A DNA stretch of 64,000 nucleotides from Opitutaceae bacterium (GTDB taxonomy: Bacteria > Verrucomicrobiota > Verrucomicrobiia > Opitutales > Opitutaceae): NCBI GenBank assembly GCA_016794785.1, contig JAEUHC010000019.1, positions 124,001 through 188,000 on the forward strand, written 5' to 3'. Within the stretch, counting starts at the first letter, position 1. Each line of letters begins with the position of its first letter. Of this stretch, positions 42,640-50,857 are shown in pieces. The notes under the pieces were generated by a model. It was not told where the DNA came from, did no database searches, and was given only the letters and a program-made list of their open reading frames with translations. Made by a program: the position numbers and the translations under genes.

Positions 42640-44802
42640 GTGCCCCTACTTCCCCTGAAAAATTCCCCGGTTGGCCGCTCGGCGTCGCCTTGGCGCGTCG
42701 TGTCGCTGCTGCTTGTCACCGCGCTCATCTGGGCGGCGCACTACGAGCGCTGGACGCTGGAGCAGTGGCGGCTGCCGACCGACTACTCGGGCGACGCGCA
42801 CGAGATGCTCGCGAGGATCAAGGCCGCCGCGGAAAACGACACCTCGCCGTGGACGCCGCAAAGGATCGACCGGTTGGGTGCGCCGTTTGGCGCGCAATGG
42901 AACGGCTATCCCACGCCCGACAAACCGCTGATGTGGCTGCTCGGTGAACTGGCCGCGGTGTGCGGTTTGTTTGCGGTGGCAAACCTCGGCCTGCTGATCG
43001 CGCAGCTCTCGGCGGCGCTGGCCTTCTATTTCACGGCGCGCTGGCTGCGTTGCCGCTGGGAATGGGCCTGGGTGGGGGCGCTGCTTTTTGCCTACACCTA
43101 CCATAGCTTTCAGCGCGGGCTGGCGCATTTCTCGTTTGTCTTCACGTGGACGGTGCCGCTCGGCCTGCTCGCGATCTGGCTGGTGGCGCAGAGCCGGCGG
43201 CTCGAGTGGCGGAGCGGCGGCGCCGTCGTCTGCCTCGGCGTGGCGCTCGCTCTGGGAGTGAGCAATCCCTACAACCTGCTGTTTTGGGGCCAGCTGCTCG
43301 TCTGGGCCTTGATCGCGCAGTGGTTTGGCGCCCGACGAAAGGCCAATCTCGCGATCGGGCTGACGGCGGGCGTCGTGGCGGTGGGTGCGTTTCTCATCTC
43401 GAATGCGGATGTGTGGCTCTATTTGGACGAACCCGAGGGCCTGCCGCTGCTGTCGCGAAATTACGGGGGCACGGAGCGCTACGCCCTGAAGCCGTTGGAG
43501 ATGTTCATCCCGCCGCAATATCACCGCTTCGATTTCCTGGCGGCTTTCGGCGAGCGCTACCATCGGTGGTCAGATTGGCGCGGCGAGGATTACATCCCCT
43601 ATCTCGGGTTCGTGGGGATCGCCGGCCTGGTGTGGCTGGCGGTCGCGAGTGTGCGGCGGCTGATGCTGCGGCGTCCGTTGCCCGGCCAGGCGTTGTCCGG
43701 CGGCTGGCTAATCGCGTATGCGACCGTCGGCGGGCTCACCAACATCCTGGCCTTCTTCGTGGGATTCCAAGTTTTCCGGGCGACGAATCGCGTGGCGATT
43801 TTCATCTCGGCGCTCGTTTTGGTGTTCCTGGCGGTGCGGCTGTCGCGATTGAGCGCGCGCTGGCCGAGGTCGTGGAGCCTCGCGGCGGCCTTGGCGGTTG
43901 CCGCCATCGGAGTGTGGGATCAGCTGCCGCGGCGCCGGCCCGACGAACTGCGGGCGCGGATGGCGGCGGACGTGAAATCGGATCTTCGGCTCGGCCGCGA
44001 GCTCGAGGCCGCGCTGCCAGCGGGAGGCATGGTGTTTCAGATTCCCGTGCTGGGGTTCCCCGAAGTGCAGCCGCCCCACCGGCTGGCCGACTATGAGCAC
44101 TTCCGGCCGTATCTCGTCACGCAGACGCTGCGCTTCAGCTACGGGGCGGCAAAATTTCGGGCGCGTGGCCGCTGGCAGCGCGACTTGGAGAATCTCCCGC
44201 TGGCGACCCTCATGCGCCGACTCGAGAGCTACGGTTTCGCGGCGCTCTATCTCAACCGCAAGGGCTACGAGGATCGCGCGGAACGCATCCTGCGCGAACT
44301 GGCCGAGCTGGGCTATACGCGCCGGCTGGCGGGCGACGGCGGGCAGCAAGTCGTGGTCCTGCTCAATCCCACCTCGAAGCCGAGGCTCCCGTTGGGCCGG
44401 TCCCTCACGTTTGGCCAAGGCTGGCATCCGCGGCCGGGCGAGGGCGTGCGCTGGGCCAGCGGCGATGCCGTGATGTCCTATTTCAATCCGCACCCGGTGC
44501 CGCTGACGGTCGATTTGCGGCTCGCGCTCGTGGCGGTGGCGCCGCGCGACGTCAGCTTCGAGCACAATGGCCGCCCGGTGCGCACGGTGCGGATTGGAGA
44601 AGAACCGGTGGAGCTGCACCTGCCCACGCTGGCGCTCGCGCCCGGGGTCAACCGCTTTGCGCTGCGGACCCGGGCGCCGGCGGTGCGCCTGAACGCCGGG
44701 CGCTACCAGCTTCGATCCTTTGGGCTGAAGGAATCCGCGATCCATCCGCTTGCGCCGGAAGGCGAGATCGTGGCGGAGACGCGGCCGGCGGAGAGAGATT
44801 GA
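42640..44802 (+). CDS. Large polytopic membrane protein, GT-C-like, with C-terminal beta-rich tail (C)
   Basis: 720 residues from GTG 42640; no ATG fits and the exact start is uncertain. The first helix is SLLLVTALIWAAHY, followed by a periplasmic loop with acidic residues (DYSGDAHEMLARIKAAAEND) and about ten more helices to residue 430. The following soluble region includes GGMVFQIPVLGFPEVQPPHR and ALYLNRKGYEDRAERILREL, and from about residue 593 the tail starting GWHPRPGEGVRWASGDAVMS. It resembles uncharacterised membrane glycosyltransferases near O-antigen loci. It is followed by a methyltransferase gene and the related membrane gene at 45589. Confidence 0.7.
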   Translation: MPLLPLKNSPVGRSASPWRVVSLLLVTALIWAAHYERWTLEQWRLPTDYSGDAHEMLARIKAAAENDTSPWTPQRIDRLGAPFGAQWNGYPTPDKPLMWLLGELAAVCGLFAVANLGLLIAQLSAALAFYFTARWLRCRWEWAWVGALLFAYTYHSFQRGLAHFSFVFTWTVPLGLLAIWLVAQSRRLEWRSGGAVVCLGVALALGVSNPYNLLFWGQLLVWALIAQWFGARRKANLAIGLTAGVVAVGAFLISNADVWLYLDEPEGLPLLSRNYGGTERYALKPLEMFIPPQYHRFDFLAAFGERYHRWSDWRGEDYIPYLGFVGIAGLVWLAVASVRRLMLRRPLPGQALSGGWLIAYATVGGLTNILAFFVGFQVFRATNRVAIFISALVLVFLAVRLSRLSARWPRSWSLAAALAVAAIGVWDQLPRRRPDELRARMAADVKSDLRLGRELEAALPAGGMVFQIPVLGFPEVQPPHRLADYEHFRPYLVTQTLRFSYGAAKFRARGRWQRDLENLPLATLMRRLESYGFAALYLNRKGYEDRAERILRELAELGYTRRLAGDGGQQVVVLLNPTSKPRLPLGRSLTFGQGWHPRPGEGVRWASGDAVMSYFNPHPVPLTVDLRLALVAVAPRDVSFEHNGRPVRTVRIGEEPVELHLPTLALAPGVNRFALRTRAPAVRLNAGRYQLRSFGLKESAIHPLAPEGEIVAETRPAERD

Positions 44803-44850
44803 ACGTTGAAATTGCCCGGCAGGGCTGGCGGTGTTGCGAATCCGCCGAAT

Positions 44851-45585
44851 ATGAATGCCGACGAATACCTGAAGCTCGCCGAAGTCGAGGACCGCATGTG
44901 GTATTTCCGCTCGCTGCACCGGCACGTCCTGCGGGCGTTGGTCCCGGGCCTGCCGCGTGATGCGGCGGTGCTCGACGCCGGCTGCGGCACCGGCGGCCTC
45001 ATCCTGCGGCTGCGCGAGACGCAGCCCGACTGGCGATTCAGCGGCATCGACTTCATGCCGCTCGCCTGCGATCTGGCGCGGAAACGCTGCGGCCCCGCGG
45101 TGGATGTGCGCGTCGCCTCGATCACGGAGCTGCCCTTTGCGGATGCGAGCTTCGATGCGGTGGTGTCGGCAGATGTCGTCTGCCAGGTGGAAAACCCCGA
45201 GGTCGCGGCGCGGGAATTTTTCCGCGTGCTCAAGCCCGGTGGTGTCGTCGTCGTGAATTGTCCGGCCTACATGTGGATGTGGTCGTATCACGACGACTCG
45301 TGCCACACAAAGCACCGCTACACGCGCCCGGAGATGGCGGCGCTGCTGGACGGGGCGGGCTTCCGCGGCACGCGGACGACGCATTGGAACGCCCTGCCGT
45401 TTCCCGTCGTCTGGGCGAAGCGGAAGCTCTTCCGATCGGAGCGCGACACGAGCGATGTGAAGGAGTATTCGCCCCTGGTGCAGGCGCCGTTCCGCGGCCT
45501 CATGGCTATCGAGCACGCGTGGCGGCGGCTCGGTGGGAACTGGGCGTGGGGCACGTCGGTCTTCGCGGCGGCGCGGAAGCCCTAG
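44851..45585 (+). CDS. SAM-dependent methyltransferase
   Basis: 244 residues from ATG 44851; a TTG at 44806 would add 15 poorly conserved residues. Class I methyltransferase blocks: AAVLDAGCGTGGLILRLRET near residue 40, FSGIDFMPLACDLARKRCG, and DAVVSADVVCQVENPE, with FRVLKPGGVVVVNCPAYMWM near residue 135. The late segment CHTKHRYTRPEMAALLDGAG is typical of Methyltransf_11 members in polysaccharide loci. It is transcribed with the large membrane proteins on both sides (the next gene starts 3 bp downstream). Confidence 0.86.
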   Translation: MNADEYLKLAEVEDRMWYFRSLHRHVLRALVPGLPRDAAVLDAGCGTGGLILRLRETQPDWRFSGIDFMPLACDLARKRCGPAVDVRVASITELPFADASFDAVVSADVVCQVENPEVAAREFFRVLKPGGVVVVNCPAYMWMWSYHDDSCHTKHRYTRPEMAALLDGAGFRGTRTTHWNALPFPVVWAKRKLFRSERDTSDVKEYSPLVQAPFRGLMAIEHAWRRLGGNWAWGTSVFAAARKP

Positions 45586-45588
45586 CTG

Positions 45589-47772
45589 ATGATCCCTTTC
45601 GCCGTCGCCTTCGCGCTGCTCCTGCACGTGCTGTTCTGGGGCGCGGGGCTGGCGTTGCTGGGGATGCCGCGGCCGTGGCGGCGGTTGTGGCCGGTCCTGA
45701 TCGTGCCCTGCGGGCTGGCGCTGCAATCCGCCGTCGTGTGGGTCGGCGCGCACGCGGGTCTGCGCGGCACGAACAGCTACGCGCTCGCGAGCGAGATCAT
45801 CCCGGCCGCGCTGCTCTGGATCGCTCTGCGCCGCCACGGCTGGGCGCGGGCGGTGACGGATGTGGGCCGTTTCGGCGTGGTCTGGGCGATCACGGCGGGT
45901 TGCCTGGTGCTGCTCACCCTGCCCCTCGCGGCGCGCGGGCTCACGACGATCTCGCTCGGGAGCTGCGATGCGGCGGACTACGCGGCCGGGGCTCGCGTGC
46001 TGATGGAATTTGCCCGCACGGATCGCGAGGGCTTCCTCGGGCTGACCGAGGTTGTGCGCGTGCATTCGGTGGATAATTTTTTCGACTACTGGATCCGGCT
46101 GAATCACTTCACGCCCTCGGCGCTGATGGCGCTCAACGGCACGATCCTCGGCTGCGCGCCGCATGAGATCGTCTCGCTGCTCACGGCGGTGTTGCTCGCG
46201 GGCGCGGTGCCGGCGGCGTTCTGGGCGGCGCGCGCCGTGGTGGGGCACGACGATGTCGGCAGCCTCGTGGTGGCGGGGCTCTTCGGCCTGAGCCCGATCC
46301 TGTGGTATGCGGTGGCGCACGTGGCGCCGGGGCAGCTGCTCGCGGCGCAGGCCGTGGTGCTGCTCACCTGGGCGGGCGTCACGCTCTGGCGCGGGCGGCT
46401 CACGGTGCGTCGCGCGGTGCAATTCGCCCCCGTGCTCTTGGCCGGCTACTGGCTCATCCTCGGCGGCTACAATTTCTTCGTGCTCGTGTGCCTGGTGCCG
46501 GCCGTGGCCTACGCGGGCGGACTGGCGCTGTGGCGGCGCACCTGGGGCCGGCTGGGCGGCTGGGCGGTGGCGATGCTGCTGCCGCTGATCATCGCGGGTG
46601 CCTTCTCCTACGAACGCGTGGCCGGGCTGGCGGAAAGGCTCTCGTTGCTGCGCGAGTATGATTTCGGCTGGCGCGTGCCGGCGCTGACCGCGGAGGGGTG
46701 GCTCGGCCTCGTGCGTGGCGGCGATCTCGCGGCGTGGGATTTCCTCGGGCTGCGCTGGGGGCTGACGACTGTGGTCGTGGGCTTGGTGGCGTGGGGCCTC
46801 GTGCGCACGTGGGCGGCGCGCACGCGGGTGGTCTGGACGGTGGCGGCGCTCACGGTGCCGGTGCTGGCGGCCTATTTGTGGCTGCAGATGCGGGGCGCTG
46901 AGCGCGGCACTAACGCCAGCTACGATGCCTACAAGCTCTTCGCGGTTTTCTTTCCGCTGCTGCTCCCGGCTTTGTGCCGCTGGATCGCGCTGCGGCGGAG
47001 CGGGCGGCTGCTGGAGTGGCCGCTCGTCGTCGGGGCGGTCGCAATCATCGGCGCGGGCAACCTGATCGCGTGCGGGATGTTCGTCTGGCAACTGTCGCGC
47101 CCGCCGCTGATCGTGGACGGCGCCCTCCGCTCGCTCCAAAAAATCGAGACGATGCCCGACGTGAAGTCGGTGAACCTGATCTTCGCCGAGTCCGACATGT
47201 GGTCGCGGCTGTGGGCCAACGCGTTGCTCCTGCGCAAGGAGCAGTTCTTCCTCACGCATACCTACGAGGGCCGGCGCAACACCCCCCTGCGCGGCGAGTG
47301 GGACCTCGAGGCCGGGGTGGTGGCGTTGCGGCAGCCGGGCGAGGCCCGGCGGGAGCTTGCGCCGCGCTTCGCGCTGGTGGACACGCGCACGCCCACGTTT
47401 GCGCGCGTGCAGCCCGGCGCAGGCTGGCATGCGTTCGAGCACGACGAAGCCGGCGAGACCTGGCGGTGGACGCAAGGAGACGCGGCGCTGCTCGTCGACA
47501 ACCCGCAGCCCCACGCGCTCACCCTCGTCTGCACGCTCGATGGCTGGAGTCCGGTGAAGGGCGGTCTGACGCTGCGCCGGGAGGGCGAAGACGCGCGGCC
47601 CGCCGTGGAGCTGGGGACACGGCGGGAAAAAATCACTCTGCCACCGGTCGTCGTGCCGCCGGGCCGCTCGACGCTTGTGCTGCACAGCGATGCCCCGCTG
47701 ACGACGGTTGACGGCGATCCGCGGGTGTTCGGCGTGGCGGTCTTCCGGCTGAGTGTGAAAGTGGCGCGATAA
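45589..47772 (+). CDS. Large polytopic membrane protein, GT-C-like, with C-terminal beta-rich tail (D)
   Basis: 727 residues from ATG 45589, three bases after the methyltransferase stop. At least twelve helices between residue 5 and about 510. The first long periplasmic loop contains GSCDAADYAAGARVLMEFAR and SVDNFFDYWIRLNHFTPSAL. From about residue 530 the chain is soluble; it includes WSRLWANALLLRKEQFFLTH and the tail starting GWHAFEHDEAGETWRWTQGD (about 611), homologous to the tails of the proteins at 35058, 38201 and 42640. The role is probably transfer of a sugar from a lipid carrier, inferred from topology and setting. Confidence 0.7.
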   Translation: MIPFAVAFALLLHVLFWGAGLALLGMPRPWRRLWPVLIVPCGLALQSAVVWVGAHAGLRGTNSYALASEIIPAALLWIALRRHGWARAVTDVGRFGVVWAITAGCLVLLTLPLAARGLTTISLGSCDAADYAAGARVLMEFARTDREGFLGLTEVVRVHSVDNFFDYWIRLNHFTPSALMALNGTILGCAPHEIVSLLTAVLLAGAVPAAFWAARAVVGHDDVGSLVVAGLFGLSPILWYAVAHVAPGQLLAAQAVVLLTWAGVTLWRGRLTVRRAVQFAPVLLAGYWLILGGYNFFVLVCLVPAVAYAGGLALWRRTWGRLGGWAVAMLLPLIIAGAFSYERVAGLAERLSLLREYDFGWRVPALTAEGWLGLVRGGDLAAWDFLGLRWGLTTVVVGLVAWGLVRTWAARTRVVWTVAALTVPVLAAYLWLQMRGAERGTNASYDAYKLFAVFFPLLLPALCRWIALRRSGRLLEWPLVVGAVAIIGAGNLIACGMFVWQLSRPPLIVDGALRSLQKIETMPDVKSVNLIFAESDMWSRLWANALLLRKEQFFLTHTYEGRRNTPLRGEWDLEAGVVALRQPGEARRELAPRFALVDTRTPTFARVQPGAGWHAFEHDEAGETWRWTQGDAALLVDNPQPHALTLVCTLDGWSPVKGGLTLRREGEDARPAVELGTRREKITLPPVVVPPGRSTLVLHSDAPLTTVDGDPRVFGVAVFRLSVKVAR

Positions 47773-47821
47773 GTTTTTCAGGTTGGCGCGCCCCGCTTGC
47801 GGCGTGTTTGCTCCGCCCACG

Positions 47822-48823
47822 ATGCCCAAGCCGATCAACCTGCGCCGCGTTTTCTCGGGGAAGCGCGTGCTCGTGACCGGCGGGCTGGGCTTCATCGGAT
47901 CCAATCTCGTGCGCGAGTTGGTGGCGCTAGGCGCGCGGGTTTCCGTCGTGGACAGCCTGGTGCCGGAATACGGCGGCAACCGCCGCAATCTCGCGGGTCT
48001 CGCCTCCAAGGTGAGAATCCACATCGCCGACGTGCGCGACTGGCCGCGCTTGCCGAGCCTCGTGCGCGGGCAGGACTTTCTCTTCAACCTCGCGGGGCAG
48101 ACGAGCCACATGGACTCGATGACGGATCCGATCACGGACCTCGACATCAACGGGCGCGCGCAGCTCGCGATTCTCGAGGCGTGCCGCCTGCACAATCCCG
48201 CGATTCGGATCGTGTTTGCGAGCACGCGGCAAATCTACGGCAAGCCGGACTACCTGCCCGTCGATGAACAGCACCCGCTGCGGCCCGTCGATGTGAACGG
48301 CATCAACAAAATCGCCGGCGAGTCCTTCCATCTCCTCTACTCCCGGGTGCACGGCATCGCCGCGACGGCGCTGCGCCTGACCAACACCATCGGCCCGCGG
48401 ATGCGCATCAAGGATGCGCGGCAGACATTCGTCGGGGTGTGGGTTCGCCGCCTGCTCGAGAACCAGCCGATCGAAGTGTGGGGCGGGGAGCAGCTCCGCG
48501 ATTTCACCTACGTGGAGGATGCGGTGGAGGCGTTCCTGCTCGCGGCCGCGCGGCCCGAGGCGGTGGGCGAAGTCTTCAACCTCGGCGGCCCGCCGCCGGT
48601 CTCGCTGCAAAAACTGGCCGCGATGCTCGTTGAGCTGAATGGCGGCGGCCGGTTCACGGTGCGGGCGTTTCCCGGGGACCGGAAGAAAATCGACATCGGC
48701 GACTACTTCGCGGACGACCGCCTGATCGGGCGGAAGCTTGGCTGGAAACCGCGCACCGATCTGCGCACGGCGCTGGCGCGGACGCTGGAGTATTATCGCA
48801 GGGAATTGGCGCATTACGTCTGA
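47822..48823 (+). CDS. NAD-dependent nucleotide-sugar epimerase/dehydratase-like SDR without the catalytic tyrosine
   Basis: 333 residues from ATG 47822. The Rossmann motif is RVLVTGGLGFIGSNLVRELV (about 15-34), and FASTRQIYGKPDYLP holds the Ser of the active site (Ser134). The YXXXK motif is altered: the lysine is Lys163 in DVNGINKIAGE, but the position four before it is Asn159 instead of Tyr. The C-terminal half is that of extended SDRs (LRLTNTIGPRMRIKDARQTF, EVWGGEQLRDFTYVEDAVEA). The DVNGINK version appears to be a recognisable subfamily in capsule loci. Nucleotide-sugar binding is likely; the reaction is uncertain because of the missing tyrosine. Confidence 0.83.
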   Translation: MPKPINLRRVFSGKRVLVTGGLGFIGSNLVRELVALGARVSVVDSLVPEYGGNRRNLAGLASKVRIHIADVRDWPRLPSLVRGQDFLFNLAGQTSHMDSMTDPITDLDINGRAQLAILEACRLHNPAIRIVFASTRQIYGKPDYLPVDEQHPLRPVDVNGINKIAGESFHLLYSRVHGIAATALRLTNTIGPRMRIKDARQTFVGVWVRRLLENQPIEVWGGEQLRDFTYVEDAVEAFLLAAARPEAVGEVFNLGGPPPVSLQKLAAMLVELNGGGRFTVRAFPGDRKKIDIGDYFADDRLIGRKLGWKPRTDLRTALARTLEYYRRELAHYV

Positions 48824-48896
48824 GGAATCTGAGGGCGGGCGGTTTTTAGGTTCGCGGATTTTTCCCCGCGTGGTCAGTTTCGCCGCCGGATAATTG

Positions 48897-49841
48897 ATGC
48901 CCCAGCCCGCCCTTAGTTTTGTCATTCCACTTTACCACAGCGCCGAGACCATCGGGGCAGTGGTGCGCGAGATCGAGGGCCTGGCAATTCCAGGCGGCCA
49001 TGAGATCGTGCTCGTGCATGACGGGAGCGGCGAGACGACGAGCCGGGTGGCGCGGGAGCTGGTGCGCACCGCCACGATCCCGATCACGCTCGTGGAGCAC
49101 GCGCGAAACTATGGCGAGCACAACGCCGTGCTCAGCGGCTGGCGCCGGGCGCGCGGCGCGCACATCGTGAATCTCGACGACGACGGGCAGAATCCGCCGA
49201 AGGAGGCGGTGCGCCTCTGGCAGCACGCGCTAGCCGAGGGGCTCGATGTGGTCTTCGGCCATTACGAGGAGAAGAAGCACTCGGCATGGCGGAATTTTGG
49301 CAGCTGGTTCACCAACCGCATGACTGATTGGGCGCTCGACAAGCCGCCGGGCTTCTACCTCTCGAGCTTCCGCTGCGTGAGTGCGTTTGCCGCGGGGCAG
49401 GTGGTGTCCTACGCCGGGCCGTTTCCTTACATCGACGGGCTCCTCCTGCAAGTCACGCAGCGCATCGGTTCAATCGCGGTGCTGCACGAGGCACGCGTCG
49501 CGGGGACCAGCACCTATACGTTGCGCCGGCTGGTGCGGCTGTGGCTCAGCGCCTGGATTAATTTTTCGGTGCTGCCGCTCCGCGCGGCGACGATGCTCGG
49601 GATCGCGATCGCCTTTGTGGGGGTGTGCGCGCTGGGACTGGTGGCGTGGCTCTGGTGGAACGACACCGGCCCGGCGACCGGCTGGGGCTGGATCATGTCG
49701 GGGTTGCTCATTTTTTCCGGCACGCAGCTCGTGATGCTCGGCTTGATCGGCGAGTATCTGGGGCGGATGTTCATCACGGTGAACCAGCGGCCGCAGTCCG
49801 TCGTGCGCGAAGAACTGCGGAGCGAAAACCAGCGCGGCTAG
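48897..49841 (+). CDS. Family 2 glycosyltransferase, polyprenyl-phosphate sugar type
   Basis: 314 residues from ATG 48897. The GT-A domain opens with LSFVIPLYHSAETIGAVVRE and carries NLDDDGQNPPKEAVRLWQHA, the DXD-like acidic motif. Two C-terminal membrane helices (about 225-290: ATMLGIAIAFVGVCALGLVA and WIMSGLLIFSGTQLVMLGLI) match the DPM1/ArnC/GtrB group, which makes undecaprenyl-phosphate-linked monosaccharides. Such a product is exactly the donor that the GT-C-like membrane proteins nearby would need. The 3' end overlaps the convergent gene by four bases. Confidence 0.9.
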   Translation: MPQPALSFVIPLYHSAETIGAVVREIEGLAIPGGHEIVLVHDGSGETTSRVARELVRTATIPITLVEHARNYGEHNAVLSGWRRARGAHIVNLDDDGQNPPKEAVRLWQHALAEGLDVVFGHYEEKKHSAWRNFGSWFTNRMTDWALDKPPGFYLSSFRCVSAFAAGQVVSYAGPFPYIDGLLLQVTQRIGSIAVLHEARVAGTSTYTLRRLVRLWLSAWINFSVLPLRAATMLGIAIAFVGVCALGLVAWLWWNDTGPATGWGWIMSGLLIFSGTQLVMLGLIGEYLGRMFITVNQRPQSVVREELRSENQRG

Positions 49842-50839
49842 CGGCCGAGGATTTTTTCCCAGTGCGCGAACTCGCGCGCGAGACCGGCCTCGACACCTGT
49901 GACGGCCTTCGGCGGCGGGTCGGCGCGCAGGCGGGTGAGGTAGGCGAGCACCGAGAGGGTGTGGCGCCATTCCTCCGAGCGCGGCTCGAGGAAGGTCGCG
50001 GCGAGATCGTCGCGGCACCAGGAGCGGCGGGCTTCGTCGGAGGCTGTGATTGCGGCGCGCCACCGGCGCACGAGCCGGTGGGAGTTTTCCTCGTCGCGCG
50101 CCTTGCGGCCGGGCGAGGCGCTGATGTGGTGCCGCACCACGCTGTGCAGCGCCACGGCATTCACGCGGCCGGCGGCCGCGGCGCGAAAGCAGAGGTCGAT
50201 GTCCTCGCCGCCGTTCATGTAGCCCTCGTCGAAGCCACCGAGCGCATGCCAGAGCGAGCGCGACACGAGGGCGCAGGCGCCGGTGACGGCGGATACCAGG
50301 CGGACGGGGTTCATCCGGCGGGAAAAATAATTGGGCTGAGTGCGAAGATGGACCGGTTTGCCGCGGGCGTTGAGGACGAGGCCGGCATGATCGATGGCGC
50401 CGGTGCGGGCGTCGCGCTGCACGTTGCCGACCACGCCCGCGCGTTCCCCGAGCGAGTGGTGCGCGTCGAGCATCGGCTCCAGCCAGCGGGGTTGGAGGAC
50501 GAGGTCGTTGTTGAGCAACGCGAGCAGTGCGCCGCGCGCGACGGCGGCACCGCGGTTGTTGGCGGCGGCGTAACCGAGATTACGTTCGTTCAGGACCACG
50601 CGGATCGCGGTATCGTGAGCGAGAGAGGCGAGCCAGGCGCGGGTGCCGTCGGTGCTCCCGTCGTCGACGAAGATGATTTCGTGCGTCAGCCCGGCGGGCA
50701 GGGTGGCGCGCAGGCTCGTGAACATCGCCTGCGTCAGCGGCAGGCAGTTGTAGAGAGGGGCCACCACGCTGACGCGTGGCTGGTCAGGGCGATGGGCGAT
50801 AGGCGATGGGCGTGGGGGCGGCAAGCAGGCCAAGCCCAT
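49838..50839 (-). CDS. Family 2 glycosyltransferase (rhamnosyltransferase-like)
   Basis: 333 residues from ATG 50839. The GT-A domain starts at RVSVVAPLYNCLPLTQAMFT (about residue 22), with EIIFVDDGSTDGTRAWLASL, LLALLNNDLVLQPRWLEPML and GGFDEGYMNGGEDIDLCFRA, the pattern of rhamnosyl-type transferases. The first 20 residues (MGLACLPPPRPSPIAHRPDQ) are encoded by the inverted repeat at 50787-50857, which also provides the start codon. It is the last gene of the minus-strand rhamnose operon. The acceptor is unknown. Confidence 0.86.
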   Translation of the reverse strand: MGLACLPPPRPSPIAHRPDQPRVSVVAPLYNCLPLTQAMFTSLRATLPAGLTHEIIFVDDGSTDGTRAWLASLAHDTAIRVVLNERNLGYAAANNRGAAVARGALLALLNNDLVLQPRWLEPMLDAHHSLGERAGVVGNVQRDARTGAIDHAGLVLNARGKPVHLRTQPNYFSRRMNPVRLVSAVTGACALVSRSLWHALGGFDEGYMNGGEDIDLCFRAAAAGRVNAVALHSVVRHHISASPGRKARDEENSHRLVRRWRAAITASDEARRSWCRDDLAATFLEPRSEEWRHTLSVLAYLTRLRADPPPKAVTGVEAGLAREFAHWEKILGR

Positions 50840-50857
50840 CGTCTATCGCCCCTCGCC
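50787..50857. repeat. GGCGATGGGC-family inverted repeat (R1)
   Basis: The left arm 50788-50811 and right arm 50834-50857 are 24 bases each and complementary except for two positions, with a 22-base loop. The left arm contains the 18-mer GGGCGATAGGCGATGGGC (50794-50811); its exact reverse complement recurs at 52131-52148. The right arm abuts the rmlA stop codon and carries the start codon of the glycosyltransferase at 50839. Confidence 0.8.

Noticed and set aside
43708..48225. A 1505-codon open frame on the minus strand
   Set aside because: It is antisense to two membrane-protein genes, a methyltransferase gene and an SDR gene, all with clear family signatures. Its own translation is low-complexity (Arg, His, Gln, Pro) as expected for the reverse strand of GC-rich genes.
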